Assembly (NCBI GenBank): GCA_022702705.1 | Contig: CM040428.1 | Location: forward strand, 90,226,933-90,290,932 | Direction: 5' to 3' | Origin: Papilionanthe hookeriana x Papilionanthe teres | Lineage: Eukaryota; Streptophyta; Magnoliopsida; Asparagales; Orchidaceae | Length of the DNA stretch: 64,000 nucleotides | Shown here: piece after piece, positions 22,111-36,050 of the stretch | Layout of the letters: each line of letters opens with the position of its first letter | Position numbering within the stretch: the stretch's first letter is position 1 | Notes under the pieces: generated by a model | What the model was told of the DNA's origin: nothing | Database searches by the model: none | The model's input: only the letters and a program-made list of their open reading frames with translations | Program-made: the position numbers and the translations under genes

Positions 22111-25100
22111 TTGGTAAAAAATTGACCATTCTGACCAAACTTAACTTTTTGGTCAAAAGTTGACCTATTGGACAATGGATTTGTCTTTGGGTCAAGGATT
22201 GACTGTTTTGACAAGAGTTGACTTTTTCGTCAGAGATTGACTTATTAGGTCAATAATTGGTCATTGATTCAAAAATTGATTATTTTGACCAAAATTGACT
22301 TTTTGGTCAAAAGTTGACCTATTATGCCAATGGGTTGGCCATTGGGTCAAGGATTGATCATTTGTACTAAAGTTGACTTTTTGGTCAAAAGTTTACCTAT
22401 TGGGTCAACGGGTTGGTCATTGGGTCAAGGATTGACAATTTTGACCAAAGTTGACTTTTTTGTCAGAGATTGGCTTACCGGGAAAATAATTGGTCAATAG
22501 GTAAAAAATTGACTATTTTGACCAAAATTAACTTTTTGGTCAAAAATTGACCTATTGGGTCAATGGGTTGGTCATTAGGTCATGGATTGACCATTTTAAC
22601 CAAGGTTAGCTTTTTGGTCAAAAGTTGACCTATTGGGTCAATGGGTTGTTCGTTGTGTCAAGGATTGACAATTTTGTCCAAAGTTGACTTTTCATTCAGA
22701 GATTGACTTATTGGGTCAATAATTGGTCATTAGGTCAAAAATTGATTATTTTGACCAAAATTAAATTTTTGGTTAAAAGTTGACCCGTTGGGTTAACGGG
22801 GTGGACATTGGGTCAGAAATTGACCATTTTGACCAAAGATGACTTCTTGGTCAATAGTTTATCTATTTTGACCAAAATAAAATTTTTTGTCATAAGTTAA
22901 CCCATCGGGTCAATGGGGTGGACATTGGGTCAGAAATTGACCATTTTGACCAAAGTTGACTTCTTTGTCAAAGCTTGACTAGCTGGTCAATGAGTTGTTT
23001 ATTGGGTCAACAATTGACCATTTTCACCATAGATGACTTTTTTAGTCGAAAGTTGACCAATTGGGTCAATGGGTTAGTCAATGGGTAAAAAATTGACCAT
23101 TTTAACCAAAGTTGTCTTTTTATTTAAAAGTTGACCTGTTGGGTCAACGGGTGGTCATTATGTCAAAAACTGACTCTTTTGACCAAACTTGACTTTTTGG
23201 ACTAAAGTTGACCTATTGGGTCAATGGGTTTATCATTAGGTCAAGGATTGACCATTTTGACCAAAGTTGACTTTTTAGTCAGAGATTGACTTATTGGGTC
23301 AATAATTGGTCATTAATTCAAAAATTTAATATTTTGACCAAAATTGACTTTTTCGGTCAAAAGTTTACCTAATAGGCCAATGGGTTGGTCATTGGGTTAA
23401 GGATTGATCATTTGGACCAAAGTTGACATTTTGCTCAGAGATTGGCTTACTAGGTCAATATTTGGCCATTAGGTAAAATATTGACTATTTTGACCAAAAT
23501 TGACTTTTTGGTCAAAAGTTGACCTACAGGTTCAATGGGTTGGTCATTGGGTCTTGGATTGACCATTTTGACCAAGGTTGACTTTTTGGTCAGAGTTGAC
23601 CTATTGGGTCAATGGGTTAATCATTGGGTCAAGGGTTGGCAATTTTAACCAAAGTTGACTTTTTGGTCAGAGAATGACTTATTGGGTCAATAATTGGTCA
23701 TTAGGTCAAAACATGATTATTTTGACAAAAATTAAATTTTTGGTCAAAAGTTGACCCATTGGGTCAATGGGGAGTTCATTGGGTCAGAAATTGACCATTT
23801 TGACCAAAGTTCACTTTTTGGTCAAAAGTTGACCTATTTGGTCAATGAGTAGGTAATTGGGTTAAGAATTGATCATTTTGACCGAAGATGATTTTTTGGT
23901 CAAAATTTGATCTATTGGGTCAATGAGTCGGTCATTGGTCAAAAGTTAACCATTTTGACCAATGTTGACTTTTTGTTCAAAAGTTGATCTTTTGGGTCTA
24001 TAGGTAGTCATTAGGTTAAAAATTGACAATTTTGACCAAAATTGAATTTTTTGTCAAAAGTTGACCTATTGGGTCAATGTGTTTATCATTGTGTCAAGGA
24101 TTGTCCATTTTGACCAAAGTTGACTTTTGCTCAAAGATTGACTTATTGGGTCAATAATTGGTCCTTAGGTCAAAGTTGACTATTTTGACCCAAATTGAAT
24201 TTTTGGTCAAAAGTTAACCCATTGGGTCAACACGGAGGTCATTGGGTAGGAAATTGACCATTTTGACTAAAGTTGACATTTTTTGTAAAAAGTTGACATA
24301 TTTGGTCAATGAGTTGTAAATTGGGTCAAGAATTGACCATATAGTCCAAAGAGGAGTTTTTTGTCAAAAGTTAACCTATTGGTTCAATGGGTTGGTCATT
24401 GGGTCATAAATTGACCATTTTGACCATAGTTGGCTTTTTGGTCCAAAGTTGACCTATTGGGTCAAAGGGTGGTCATTAGGTCAAAAATTGACTATTTTGA
24501 CCGAAATTGTCTTTTTGGTCAAAAGTTGTCCTATTAGGTCAATGAGTTTGTCATTAAGTCAAGGATTGACCATTTTGACCAAAGTTGACTTTTTCGTCGG
24601 AGTTTGACTTACTAGGTCAATAATTGCTCAATAATTCAAAAATTGACTATTTTGAACAAGGTTGACTTTTTAGTCAAAAGTTGATCTATTGAGTCATTGG
24701 GTGAAGGATTGACCATTTTGACCAAACTTTACTTTTTGGTCAGAGATTGAGTTATTCTGTCAATAATTGGTCGTTAGGTCAAAATTTGATTATTTTGACA
24801 AAAATTAAAATTTTGGTCAAAGTTGACTCATTGGGTCAAAGGGGGGTCATTGGGTCAGAAATTGACCATTTTGACCAAAGTTGACTTTTTGTTCAAAAGT
24901 TGACCTATTTGGTCAATGAGTTGGTAATTGGGTCAAGAATTGACCATTTTAGTCGAAGTTGACTTTTTGGTCGAATTTGATCTATTGGGTCGATGGGTTG
25001 GCCATTGGGTCGAAAGATTAACCATTTTGACCAAAGTTGACTTTTTGGTCGAAAGTTGACCTATTGGGTTAATGGGTGGTCATTAGGTCGAAAATTAACT

Positions 25101-25701
25101 ATTTTGACCAAAATTGACTTTTTGGTCGAAAGTTCACTGATTAGGTCAATGAATTTGTCATTGGGTCAAGGATTATCCATTTTGACCAAAGTTGACTTTT
25201 TGGTCAGAGATTGACTTATTGGGTCAATAATTGGTCATTAGATCAAAAATTGACTATTTTGACCAAAATTGAATTTTTGTTCAAAAGTTAACCCATTGGG
25301 TAACGGGGAGGTCATTGTGACACAATTTGACCATTTTGACCAAAGTTGACTTTTTTGTAAAAAGTTGGCATATTTGGTTAATGAGTTGGTAATTAGGTCA
25401 AGAATTCACCATTTTGACGAAAGATGACTTTTTGGGTCAAAAGTTGACCTATTGGGTCAATGGGTTGGTCATTGCGTCAAAAACTGACTATTGTGACCAA
25501 AGTTGACTTTTTGGTCAAAAGTTGGCATATTTGGTCAATGGGTGGTCATTTGGTCAAAAATTGACTATTTTGACCAACTTTAACTTTTTAGTCAAAGTGG
25601 ATGTATTAGGTCGAAAGGGTTTTGTCATTGGGTCAAGGATTAATCATTTTGACCAAAGTTGACTTTTTGGTCGTAGATTGACTTATTCGATCGATAATTG
25701 A
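22111..25701 (+). repeat. Satellite segment with ordinary HOR order
   Basis: About 46 monomers following the link / CCCATTGGGTCAACGGGG / TCAATGAGTTGGTAA order in several rounds. Links recur near 22,690, 23,280, 24,590 and 25,200. I could not place it as a copy of another long segment by eye. Its right edge is where collinearity with position 1 begins. A TCGA-bearing patch covers about 24,955-25,150 (GGTCGAAAGTTGACC for GGTCAAAAGTTGACC). No other feature is visible. Confidence 0.75.
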
Positions 25702-27391
25702 TCATTAATTCAAAAATTGACTATTTTGACCATAATTGACTTTTTTTGTCAAATGTTGACCTATTAGGCCAATGGGTTGGTCATTGGGTCAAGGATTGAT
25801 CATTTTGACCAAAGTTGTCTTTTTGGCAAAAAGTTTACCTATTGGGTCAATGGGTTTGTCATTGGGTCAAGGATTGACCATTTTGACCAAAGTTGACTTT
25901 CTGGTCAGAGATTGGCTTACTGGTGAATAAGTGGTCATTTGGTCAAAAATTGACTATTTTTACTAAAATTCAATTTTTTGTCACAAGTTAACCCATTTAG
26001 TCAACGGGGTCGTCATTGTGTCAGAAATTGACCATTTTGACCAAAGTTGACTTTTTGGTCAAAAGTTGACCTATTTGGTCAATGCGTTGGTTATTGGGTC
26101 AAGAATTGACCATTTTGACCAAAGATGACTATTTGGTCAAAAGTTGACCTATTAGGTAAATGGGTTGGTCATTGGGTTAAAAATTGACCATTTTGTCCAA
26201 AGTTAACTTTTTGGTCAAAAGTTGACCATTGGGTGAATGTGTGGTCATTACGTTAAAAATTGACTATTTTGACCAAAATTGACGTTTTGGTCAAAAGTTG
26301 ACCTATTGAATCGATGGGTTTTTCATTGGGTCAAGGATTGATCTTTTTGACCAAAATTGACTTTTTGGTCTGAGATTGACTTATTGTGTCAATAATTGGT
26401 CAATAATTCAAAAATTTACAATTTTGACCGAAATTGCTTCTTTCAAAAGTTGACCCATTGGGTCAACGGGGTGGTCTTTGAGTTAAAAATTGACCATTTT
26501 GACCAAAGTTGACTTTTTGGTCAAAAGTTAACCTATTTGGTCAATGAGTTGGAAATTGGGTCATGAATTGACCATTTTAACCGAATATGACCTTTTTTTG
26601 TCAAAAGTTGATCTATCGGGTGAATGGGTTGGTCATTGGGTAAAAAATTAACCTTTTTGACCAAAATTGACTTTTGGTCAAATGTTGACCTATTGGGTCA
26701 ATGGGTGGTCATTAGGTCAAACATTGATTATTTTGACCAAAATTGAGTTTTTGGTCAAAAGTTGACCTACTGGTCAATGGGTTTGTCATTGGGTCAAGGA
26801 TTGGCCATTTTGACTAAAGTTGACTTTTTGGTCAGCGATTGACTTGTTGGGTCAATAATTAGTCATTCATTTAAAAATTGACTATTTTGACCGAAATTGA
26901 CTTTTTGGTCAAAAGTGGACCTATTCGGCCAATAGGTTGGACATTGGGTCAAGGATTGATCATTTTGATCAAAGATAACTTTTTGGTCAAAAGTTGAGCT
27001 ATTGGGTCAATGTGTTGGTCATTGGGTCAAGGATTAACCATTTTGACCAAAGTTGACTTTTTGATTAGAGATTGTATTACTGGGTCAATAATTTGTTATT
27101 AGGTCAAAAATTGACTATTTTGACCAAAATTGACTTTTGATCAAAAGTTGACTTATTAGGTCAATGGGTGGTCATTAAGTCAAAAATTGACTATTTTGAC
27201 CGAAATTGACTTTTTGGTCTAAGCTTGAACTATTTGGTCAATCGGTTTGTCATTTGGTCAAGGATTGACCATTTTGACCAAAGTTGACTTTTTGGTTAGA
27301 GATTGACTTATTGGGTCAAAAATTAGTTATTAGGTCAAAAATTAACTATTTTGACCAAAATTGAATTTTTGGTCAAAATTTAACCCATTCG
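25702..27391 (+). repeat. Copy of the window's first 2 kb
   Basis: Aligns with 1-2,005 and leads straight into super-repeat copy 4, as 1-2,005 leads into copy 1. It is ~300 bp shorter because it lacks monomers present at about 960-1,320 in the left copy. It reads with TTGA and CAGA where positions 1-230 read TCGA and CGA. For example, the left copy has GGTCGAGATCGCTTACTGG (about 201) and this one GGTCAGAGATTGG followed by CTTACTGG (about 25,905). Confidence 0.8.
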
Positions 27392-30300
27392 GTCAACAGG
27401 GTGGTCATTGGGTCAGAAATTGACCATTTTGACTAAAGATGACATTTTGGTCAAAAGTTGACCTATTTGTTCAATGAGATGGTAATTGGGTCAAGAATTG
27501 ACCACTTTGACCAAAAATGTTTTTTTTGTCAAAAGTTGACCAACTGGGTAAATGGGTTGGTCATTGGGTCAAAAATTGACCATTTTGACCAAAGTTGACT
27601 TTTTGGTCAAAAGTTCACCTATTGGATTAATGGGTTTGTCATTGGGTCAAGGATTGACCAAAATGACCATTTTCACCAAATTTAAATTTTTGGTCAGAGA
27701 TTGACTTATTGGGTCAATAATTGGTCATTAATTCAAAATTTGACTATTTTGACTAAAATTGAATTTTTGGTCAAAAGTTGACCTATTTGGCCAATGGGTT
27801 AGTGATTGGGTCAAAGATTGATCATTTTGACCAAAGTTGACTTTTTGGTCAAAAGTTGACCTATAGAGTCAATGGGTTGGTCATTGGGTCAAGGATTGAC
27901 CATTTTGACCAAAGTTAACTTCTTTGTCTGAGATTGGCTCACTAGATCAATAATTGGTCATTAGGTAAAAAATTGACTATTTTAACCAAAATTAACTTTT
28001 TGGTCAAAAGTTGGCCTATTAGGTTAATGGGTTGGTCATTGGGTCGAGGAATGACCATTTTGACCAAAGTTGTCTTTTTGGTCAAAAGCTGACCTATTTA
28101 GGTCATTGAGGCGGTCACTAGGTCAAAAATTGACAATTTTAACCAAAATTGACTTTTTGGTCAAAAGTTGACCTATTGTCTAAATGAGTTGGTCATTGGG
28201 TCAAGGATTAACCATTTTGGCCAAAGATGACTTTTTAGACAAAAGTTGACAAATTGGGTCAATAAGTTGGTCATTGGATCAAGGACTGACCATTCTCACC
28301 AAAGTTTACATTTAGGTCATTGTGTCAGAAATTGACCTTTTTGACCAAAGTTGACTTATTGGTCAAAAGTTAACATATTAGGTCAATGGGTTGGTCGTTA
28401 GTTCAGAAATTGACCATTATAAACAAAGTTGACCTATTGTGTCAATGGGGAGGTCATTAGGTCAAAAATTGACTATTTTGACCAAATTGACAATTTGGTC
28501 AAAAGTTAACATATTTGGTCAATGGGTTGGTCATTGGGTAAAGGATTGACCATTTTGACCAAAGTTGACTTTTTTTCAGAAGTTGACCTATTGGGTCAAT
28601 GGGGTAGTGATTTGGTAAAAAAACTGATTATTTTGACAAAAATTGACTTTTTGGTCAGAAGTTGACCTATTGCGTCAATGGGTTGGTCATTCGGTCAAAG
28701 ATTAATTGTTTTGACAAAACTTGACTTTATAGTCAGAGATAGACTTATTGGGTCAATAATTGGTCATTAGATCAAAATTTGATTATTTTGACCAAAATTG
28801 AATTTTTGCTCAAAAGTTGACCCATTGGGTCAACAGAGTGGTCATAAAGTCAGAAATTGACCCATTTTGACCAAAGTTGACTTTTTGTTCAAAAATGAAC
28901 TTATTTGGTCAACGAGCTGGTTATTGGGTTAAGAATTGAACATTTTGACCAAAAATGACTTTTAGTGAAAACTTGACCTATTGGGTCAATGGGTTGGTTA
29001 TTCAGTCAGAAATTGACCATTTAGATTCAAATTAACTTTTGGGTCAAAAATTGACCTATTGGGTTAATGGGTGGTCATTGGGTCAAAAATTGACTATTTT
29101 GACCGAAATTGACTTTTTGGTCAAGAGTTGACCTATTGGGTTAATGGGTTTTTCATTGGGTCAAGGATTGACCATTTTGACCAAAGTTGACTTTTTGCTC
29201 AAAAGTTGAGCTATTGGGTCAATGGGTTGTTCATTGGGTAAAGGATTAGCCATTTTGACCAAAGTTGACTTTTTTGTCAAAGATTGACTTATTGGGTCAA
29301 TAATTGGTCATTATTTCAAAAATTGACTATTTTGACATAAATTGACATTTTGGTCAAAAATTGACCTATTAGGTCGGTCATTGGGTCGAGGAATGACCAT
29401 TTTCACCAAAATTAACTTTTTTGGTAAAAGTTAACCTATTAGGTCAATAATTGGTTATTGAGTAAAAAATTGACTATTTGACCAAAATTGGCTTTTTGTA
29501 AAAAGTTGATCTTTTGTGTTAGTGAGTTGGTCATTAGGTCAAGGATTTACCATTTTGACTGAACTTTACTTTTTGGCCAAACTTTACTTTTTGTCAAAAG
29601 TTGACCTAATGGGTCAATCGAAGGTCATTAGGTCAAAAATTGACTCTTTCGAACAAAATTCACTTTTTGGTTAAAAGTTGACCTATTAGGCTGGTCATTG
29701 TGTCAATGTCTGGCCAAAGTTGACTTTTTGGTCAAAAGTTAACCTATTAGGTCAATGGGTTGGTCATTGGGTCAATGATTGACTATTTTGACCAAAGTTG
29801 ACCTTTTGGTCAAAAATTAACTTATTGGGTCAATAATTGGTCAATAGGTAAAAAATTGACTATTTTGAGCAAAATTGAATTTTTGGTCAAAAGTTGACCC
29901 ATTAGGTCAAGGGGTGGTCATTGGGTCAGAAAATGACCATTTTGACCAAAGTTGACTTTTTTGGTCAAAAGTTGACCGATTGGGTCAATGGGATGGTCAT
30001 TTGGTAAAAAATTGACTATTTTTGACTAAAATTGACTTTTTTGGTCAAAATTTGATCTATTGGGTCAGTGGTTGGTCATTAGGTGAAGGATTTACCATTT
30101 TGACCAAAGTTGACTTTTTGGTCAAAAGTTGACCTATTGGGTCAAAAGGTTTGTCATTGGGTCAGAAATTGACCATTTTGACCAAACTTGACTTATTGGT
30201 CAAATGTTGACCTATTGGGTTTATGGGGTGGTCATTAAGTCAAAAATTGGCAATTTTAACCAAAATTAAATTTTTTTTCAAAAGTTGACCTATTGGGTCA

Positions 30301-31053
30301 ATGGGTTGGTCAAGGATTGACCATTTTGGCCAAAGTTGACTTTTTGATCAAAACTTGACCTATTGGGTCAATGGGTTGGTCATTAGGACAAAAATTGATA
30401 ATTTTAACCAAAATTGGCTTTTTGGTCAAAAGTTGACCTATTGTGTCAATGGATGGTCATTAGGTGAAAAACGATTTTTTGGTCAAAAGTTGACCTATTC
30501 GGTCAATGGGTTGGTCATTGCGTCAAGGATTGACTTTTTTTGACAAAAGTTGGTTTTTGGCCAGTGATTGACTTATTGGGTCAATAATTGGTCATTAGGT
30601 CAAAAATTGATTATTTTGGCAAAAATTACATTTTTTTGTCAAAAGTTGACCCATCGGTTCAACGGAGTAGTCTTTAGGTCAAAAATTGACCATTTTGACC
30701 AAGTTGACTTTTTGGTCAAAAGTTGACCTATTTCCTCAATGAGTTGGTAATTTGGTCAAGAATTAACCATTTTGACCGAAGATGACTTTTTGGTCAAAAG
30801 TTGTCTAATGGGTCAATGGGTTTGTCATTGGGTAAAAAATTGACCATATTGACCAAAGTTGACCTATTGGGTCAATGGGTTGATCATTGGGTCAAGGATT
30901 GACTATTTTGACCAAAATTGACTTTTTGTTCAAAAGTTGACCTATTGGGTTAATGGGTTGGTCATTTGGTCAAGGATTGACCATTTTGACCAAAGTTGAC
31001 TTTTTGGTCAAAGATTGACTTATTGGGTCAATAATTGGTCATTAGGTCAAAAA

Positions 31054-31674
31054 TTGATTATTTTGAGAAAAATTAAATTTTGGTCAAAAGTTGACCCATT
31101 GGGTCAACAGGGTGGACATTGGGTCAGAAATTGACCTTTTTGACCAAAGATGACTTTTTGGTCAATAGTTGACATATTGGGTCAATCGGTGGTCATTAAG
31201 TCAAAAATTGGTTATTATGACCAATATGGACTGTTTGGTCAAAAATTGACCTATTAGGTTAATGGGTTTGTCATTGGGTCAAAAATTGACCATTTTGACC
31301 AAATTTGACTTTTTAGTCAAAAGTTGACATATTGGGTCATTGTGTTGGTCATTAGGTCAAGGATTCACTATTTTGACCAAAGTTGACATTTTAGTCAGAG
31401 ATTGACTTACTGGGTCAATAATTGGTCATTAGGTCAAAAATTAACAATTTTGACCCAAATTGGTTTTTTTGGTCAAAAGTTGACCTATTGGGTCAATGGC
31501 TTGATCATTGGGTCAAGGATTGACTATTTTGACCAAAGTTGATTTTTTGTTCAAAAGTTGACCTATTGGGTTAATGAGTTGGTCATTTGGTCAAGGTTTG
31601 ACCATTTTGACCAAAGTTGACTTTTTGGTCAGAGATTGACTTATTGGGTCAATAATTGGTCATTAGGTCAAAAA
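31054..31674 (+). repeat. Eight-monomer block, copy 4 version
   Basis: TTGATTATTTTGAG at 31,054 and TTGATTATTTTGACC at 31,675 are 621 bp apart, matching the block at 17,161-17,783 in size, position and content. Shared rare variants include TCAACAGG(G/C)TGGAC near the start and GACCAATATG/ACAT in the third monomer. Confidence 0.78.
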
Positions 31675-32219
31675 TTGATTATTTTGACCTAAATTAAATT
31701 TTTGGTCAAAAGTTGATCCATTAGGTTAACGGGTGGTCTTTGGGTCAGAAATTGACCATTTTGAACAAAGTTGGCTTTTTTTTGCCAAAAGTTGACCTAT
31801 TTGGTCAATGAGTTGGTAATTGGGTCAAGAATTGACTATTTTGACCGAAGATGACTTTTAGGTCAAAATTTGATCTATTGGGTCAATGGGTTGGTCATTG
31901 GCTCAAAAATTGACCATTTTGACCAAAGTTGACTTTCTGGTCAAAAGTTGACCTATTGGGTTAATGGGTGGTCATTAGGTCAAAAAATTGACCAATTTGA
32001 CCAAAGTTGACTTTTTGGTCAAAATTTGACCTATTGCTTCAATGGGTGGTCATTAGATAAAAAATTGACTATTTTGGCCAAAATTGACGTTTTGGTCAAA
32101 AGTTGACCTATTGGGTCAATGGGTTTGTCATTGGGTCGCGGATTTACCATTTTGACCAAAGTTAACATTTTGGTCAGAGATTGACGTGTTGGGTCAATAA
32201 TTGGTCATTAATTCAAAAG

Positions 32220-32297
32220 TTGACTATTTTGACCAAAATTAAATTTTTTGTCAAAAGTTGACTAATTTGTTCAATGAGTTCGTAATTGAGTCAAGAA
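32220..32297 (+). repeat. Site of an exact one-monomer deletion in copy 4
   Basis: In copy 1 the monomer starts at 6,065 and 6,221 are 156 bp apart, with two monomers between them. In copy 4 the matching starts are 32,220 and 32,298, 78 bp apart. The single remaining monomer joins the left half of the first (AAATTAAATTTTTTG) to the right half of the second (TTTGTTCAATGAGTTCG). The precise 78-bp loss independently confirms the monomer length. Copy 3 appears to share it near 18,345-18,420, but that stretch is too degraded to be sure. Confidence 0.8.
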
Positions 32298-33671
32298 TTG
32301 ACCATTTTGACCAAGGATGACTTTTTTGGTCAAAAGTTGATATATTGGATAAATGGGTTGGTCATTGGGTCAAAAATTGACCATTTTGACCAAAGTTGAC
32401 TTTTTGCTCAAACGTTGACCTATTGGATCAATGGGTGGTCATTAGATCAAAAATTGACTATTTTGACCAAACTTGATTTTTTGGCCAAAAGTTGACCTAT
32501 TGGTTCAAGGATTAACCATTTTGACCAAAGTCAACTTTTTGGTCAGAGATTAACTTATTGGGTCAATAATTGGTCATTAATTAAAAAATTGACTTTTTTG
32601 ACCAAAATTAATTTTTTGGTCAAAAGTGACCTATTAGGCTAATGGGTTGGTCATTGGGTCAAGGATAGATCATTTTGACCAAAGTTAACTTTTTGCCAAA
32701 AGTTGACCTATTGGGTCGATGGGTTGGTCATTATGTCAAGGATTGATCATTTTGACCAAAGTTGACTTTTTGGTCAGAGATTGGTTTTCTGGGTCAATAA
32801 TTGCTCATTATGTCAAAATTTGACTATTTTGACCAACATTGACTTTTTGGTCAAAATTTTACCTTTTGGGTCAAACGGCTGGTCATTTGGTCACGGATTG
32901 ACCATTTTGACTAAAGTTGTCTTTTTAGTCAAAAGTTGACCTATTTTGGTTAATGAGGCGGTCATTAGGTCAAAAATTGACAACTTTAACCAAAATTAAC
33001 TTTTAGGTCAAAAGTTGTCCTTTTGGGTCAATGAGTTGGTCATTGGGTCAAGGATCGACCATTTTTACCAAAGTTGACTATTTGGTCAAAAGTTGACCAA
33101 TTGGGTCAATGGGTTGGTTATTAGGTCAACGATTGTCCATTTTGACCAAAGTTGACTTTAGATCATTGTGTCAGAAATTGACCATTTTTACAAACTTTGA
33201 CTTTTTGGTAAAAAGTTTTCCTTTTGGGTCAACGAGGTGGTCATTTGGTCAAAAATTGACAATTTTGGCCAAAATTAGCTTTTTGGTTAATAGTTGTCCT
33301 TTTGGATCAATGAGTTAGTCATTGGGTTAAGGATTGAAAATTTTTACCAAAGTTAACTTTTTGGTCAAGGTGACTATTAGGTCGATAGGTTGAGTCATTG
33401 GGTCAAGGATTAACCATTTTGACCAAAGTTGACTTTTTGGTCGAAAGTTAACATATTGGGTCAATAATTGGTCATTAAGTCAAAAATTTACTATTTTAGC
33501 CAAAATTGTATTTTTTGTCAAAAGTCGATATATTGGGCCAGTGGTTTGGTCATTAGGTTAAGGATTGACCATTTTGACCAAAGTTGACTTTTTAATCAAA
33601 AGTTGACCTATTGGTTCAATGGGTTGGTCATTGGGTCAAGGATTGACCATTTTAACCAAAGTTGATTTTTT

Positions 33672-36050
33672 GGTCAGAGATTGACTTATTAGGTCAATAA
33701 TTTTTCTTTAGGTCAAAAATTGATTATTTTGAGAAAAATTAAATTTTTGGTCAAAAGTTGACCAATTGGGTCAACTGGGTGGTTATTGGGTCAGAAATTG
33801 ACCATTTTGAACAAAGTAGACTTTTTGGTCAAAAGTTGACTTATTTTATCAATGAGTTGGTAATTGGGTCAAGAATTGACAATTTTGACCGAAGATGACT
33901 TTTTAGTCAAAATTTAATCTATTGGGTCAATGGGTTGGTCATTGGGACAAAAATTGACCATTTTAACAAAAGTTGACTTTTTGGTCAAAAGTTTACCTAT
34001 TGGGTCAATGGGTAGTTACTAGGTCAAAAATTGACTATTTTGACCAAAATTGACTTTTTAGTCAAAAGTTGACTTATTGGGTTAATGGTTTTGTCATTAA
34101 GTCGAGGAATGACAATGTTGACCAAAGTTGACTTTTTGGTCAGAGATTGACTTATTGGGTCAATAATTAATCATTAGTTAAAAAATTGATGATTTTGACC
34201 AAAATTGACTTTTCGGTCAAAAGTAGACCTATTAGGCCAAAGGGTTGGTCATTGGGTCCAGGATTGATCATTTTGTCCAAAGTTGACTTTTTTGTCAAAA
34301 ATGTATCTATTAGGTCAATGGGTTGGTCATTGGGTTAAGGATAGACCTTTTTGACCAAAATTGTGTTTTTGGTCAGAGATTGACTTTTGGGATAATAATT
34401 GGTCATTAGATAAAAATTGACTATTTTGACCAAAATTAACTTTTTGGTCAAAAGTTGACCTATTGAATCAATGGGTGGTCATTTAGTCAAAAATTGACTA
34501 TTTCGTCCAAAATTTACTTTTTGTTCAAAAGTTGAACTATTAGGTCAATGGGTTTGTCATTGGGTCAAAGATTGACCATTTTGACCAAAGTTGACTTTTT
34601 GGTCAGAGATTAACTTATTGGGTCAATAATTGGTCAATAGGTCAAAAATTTTTTATTTTGACCAAAATTAAATTTTTTTTCATTGGGTCAGAAATTGACC
34701 ATTTTGACTAATGTTGACTTTTTTGTCAGAAATTAACTTATTGGGTCAATAAATGGTCATTAGGTCAAAAATAGAATATTTTGAACAAAATTAAATTTTT
34801 ACTCAAAACTTTACCCATCGTGTCAATGGGGTGATCATTGGGTCAGAAATTGACCATTTTGACCAAAGTTGAGTTTTTGGTCAAAAGTTGACCTATTTGG
34901 TCAAAACATGGATAATTGGGTTAAGAATTGACCATTTTGACTAAAGATGACTTTTTAGTCAAAAGTTGACTTATTGGGTCAATTGGTTGGTCATTGGGTC
35001 AAAAATTGACAAATTTGACCAAAGTTGACTTTTTAGTCAAAACTTGACTTATTGGGTCAATGGGTAGTCATTTGGTCAAAAATTGACTATTTTGACCAAA
35101 ATTGTCTTTTTGGTCAAACGTTGACTTATTGGATCAACGGGATTGTCATTGGGCCAAGGATTGACCACTTTGACTAAAGTTGAATTTTTGGTCAGACATT
35201 GACTTATTGGGTCAATAATTGGTCATTAATTCAAAAATTAAGTATTTTGAACAAATTTGAATTTTTGGTTAAATGTTGACATATTAGGACATTGGGTTGG
35301 TCATTGGGTCAAAGATTGATCATTTTGACCAAAGTTGAATTTTTGGTCAAAAGTTGACATAATGGGTCATTGGGTTGGTCATTGGGTCAAGGATTGACCA
35401 TTTTGGCCAAAGTTGTCTTTTGGTCTGAGATTGACTTATTCGGTCAATAATTGGTCATTAGGTTAAAAATTGATTATTTTGACCAAAATTGATTTTTTTG
35501 GTCAAAAGTAGACCAATTGGGTCAATGGGTTGCTCGTTGGGTCAAGGATTGACTATTTTAACCAAAGTTGACTTTTTGTTGAAAAGTTGACCTATTGGGT
35601 CAATGGGTTGGTCATTGGGTCGATGATTGACCATTATGACCAAAGTTGACTTTTGGTCGAGAGATTAACTTATTGGGTTAATAATTGGTCGATAGGTCGA
35701 AATTTATTATTTTGACCAAAATTAAATTTTTGGTCAAAAGTTGACCCATTGGGTCAATGTGGTGGTCTTTGGGTCAGAAATTGACCATTTTGAATAAAGT
35801 TGACTTTTTCGCCAAAAGTTGACCTATTTGGTCAATGAGTTGGTAATTAAGTCAAGTATTTACTATTTTGATCGAAGATGACTATTTGGTCAAAATTTGA
35901 TCTATTGGGTCAATAGGTTGGTCATTGGGTCAAAAATTAACTTTCTGATCAAAGTTGACCTATTGGGTTAATGGGTGGTCTTTTGGTAAAAAATTGACCA
36001 TTTTGACCAAAGTTGTCTTTTTGGTCAAAAGTTGACCTATTGGATCAATG
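33672..36050 (+). repeat. Satellite segment paired with 19.7-22.1 kb
   Basis: Second copy of the segment described at 19,683, beginning at a link monomer and ending near 35,990 where collinearity stops. It has a single copy of the half-monomer that is repeated at 21,961. A short TCGA-bearing stretch lies at about 35,615-35,705. The first part (33,672 to about 34,400) also resembles 37,703-38,430. Confidence 0.75.

Larger units (their letters stand above)
27392..33671 (+). repeat. 5.8-kb super-repeat, copy 4
   Basis: Start marker GTCAACAGGGTGG at 27,392, middle marker at 29,562, end marker at 33,524. Offsets from copy 3 are 13,890, 13,883 and 13,949 bp. It contains the extra eight-monomer block (31,054-31,674) shared with copy 3. 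It has lost exactly one monomer at 32,220 relative to copy 1. It shows few TCGA sites, so it is the best reference for judging the disturbed copy 2. Confidence 0.82.

Noticed and set aside
22017..22214. Minus-strand open frames here and at 2,433, 10,245 and 44,784
   Set aside because: The monomer is nearly its own reverse complement, so minus-strand frames are expected wherever plus-strand ones occur. No coding signal.
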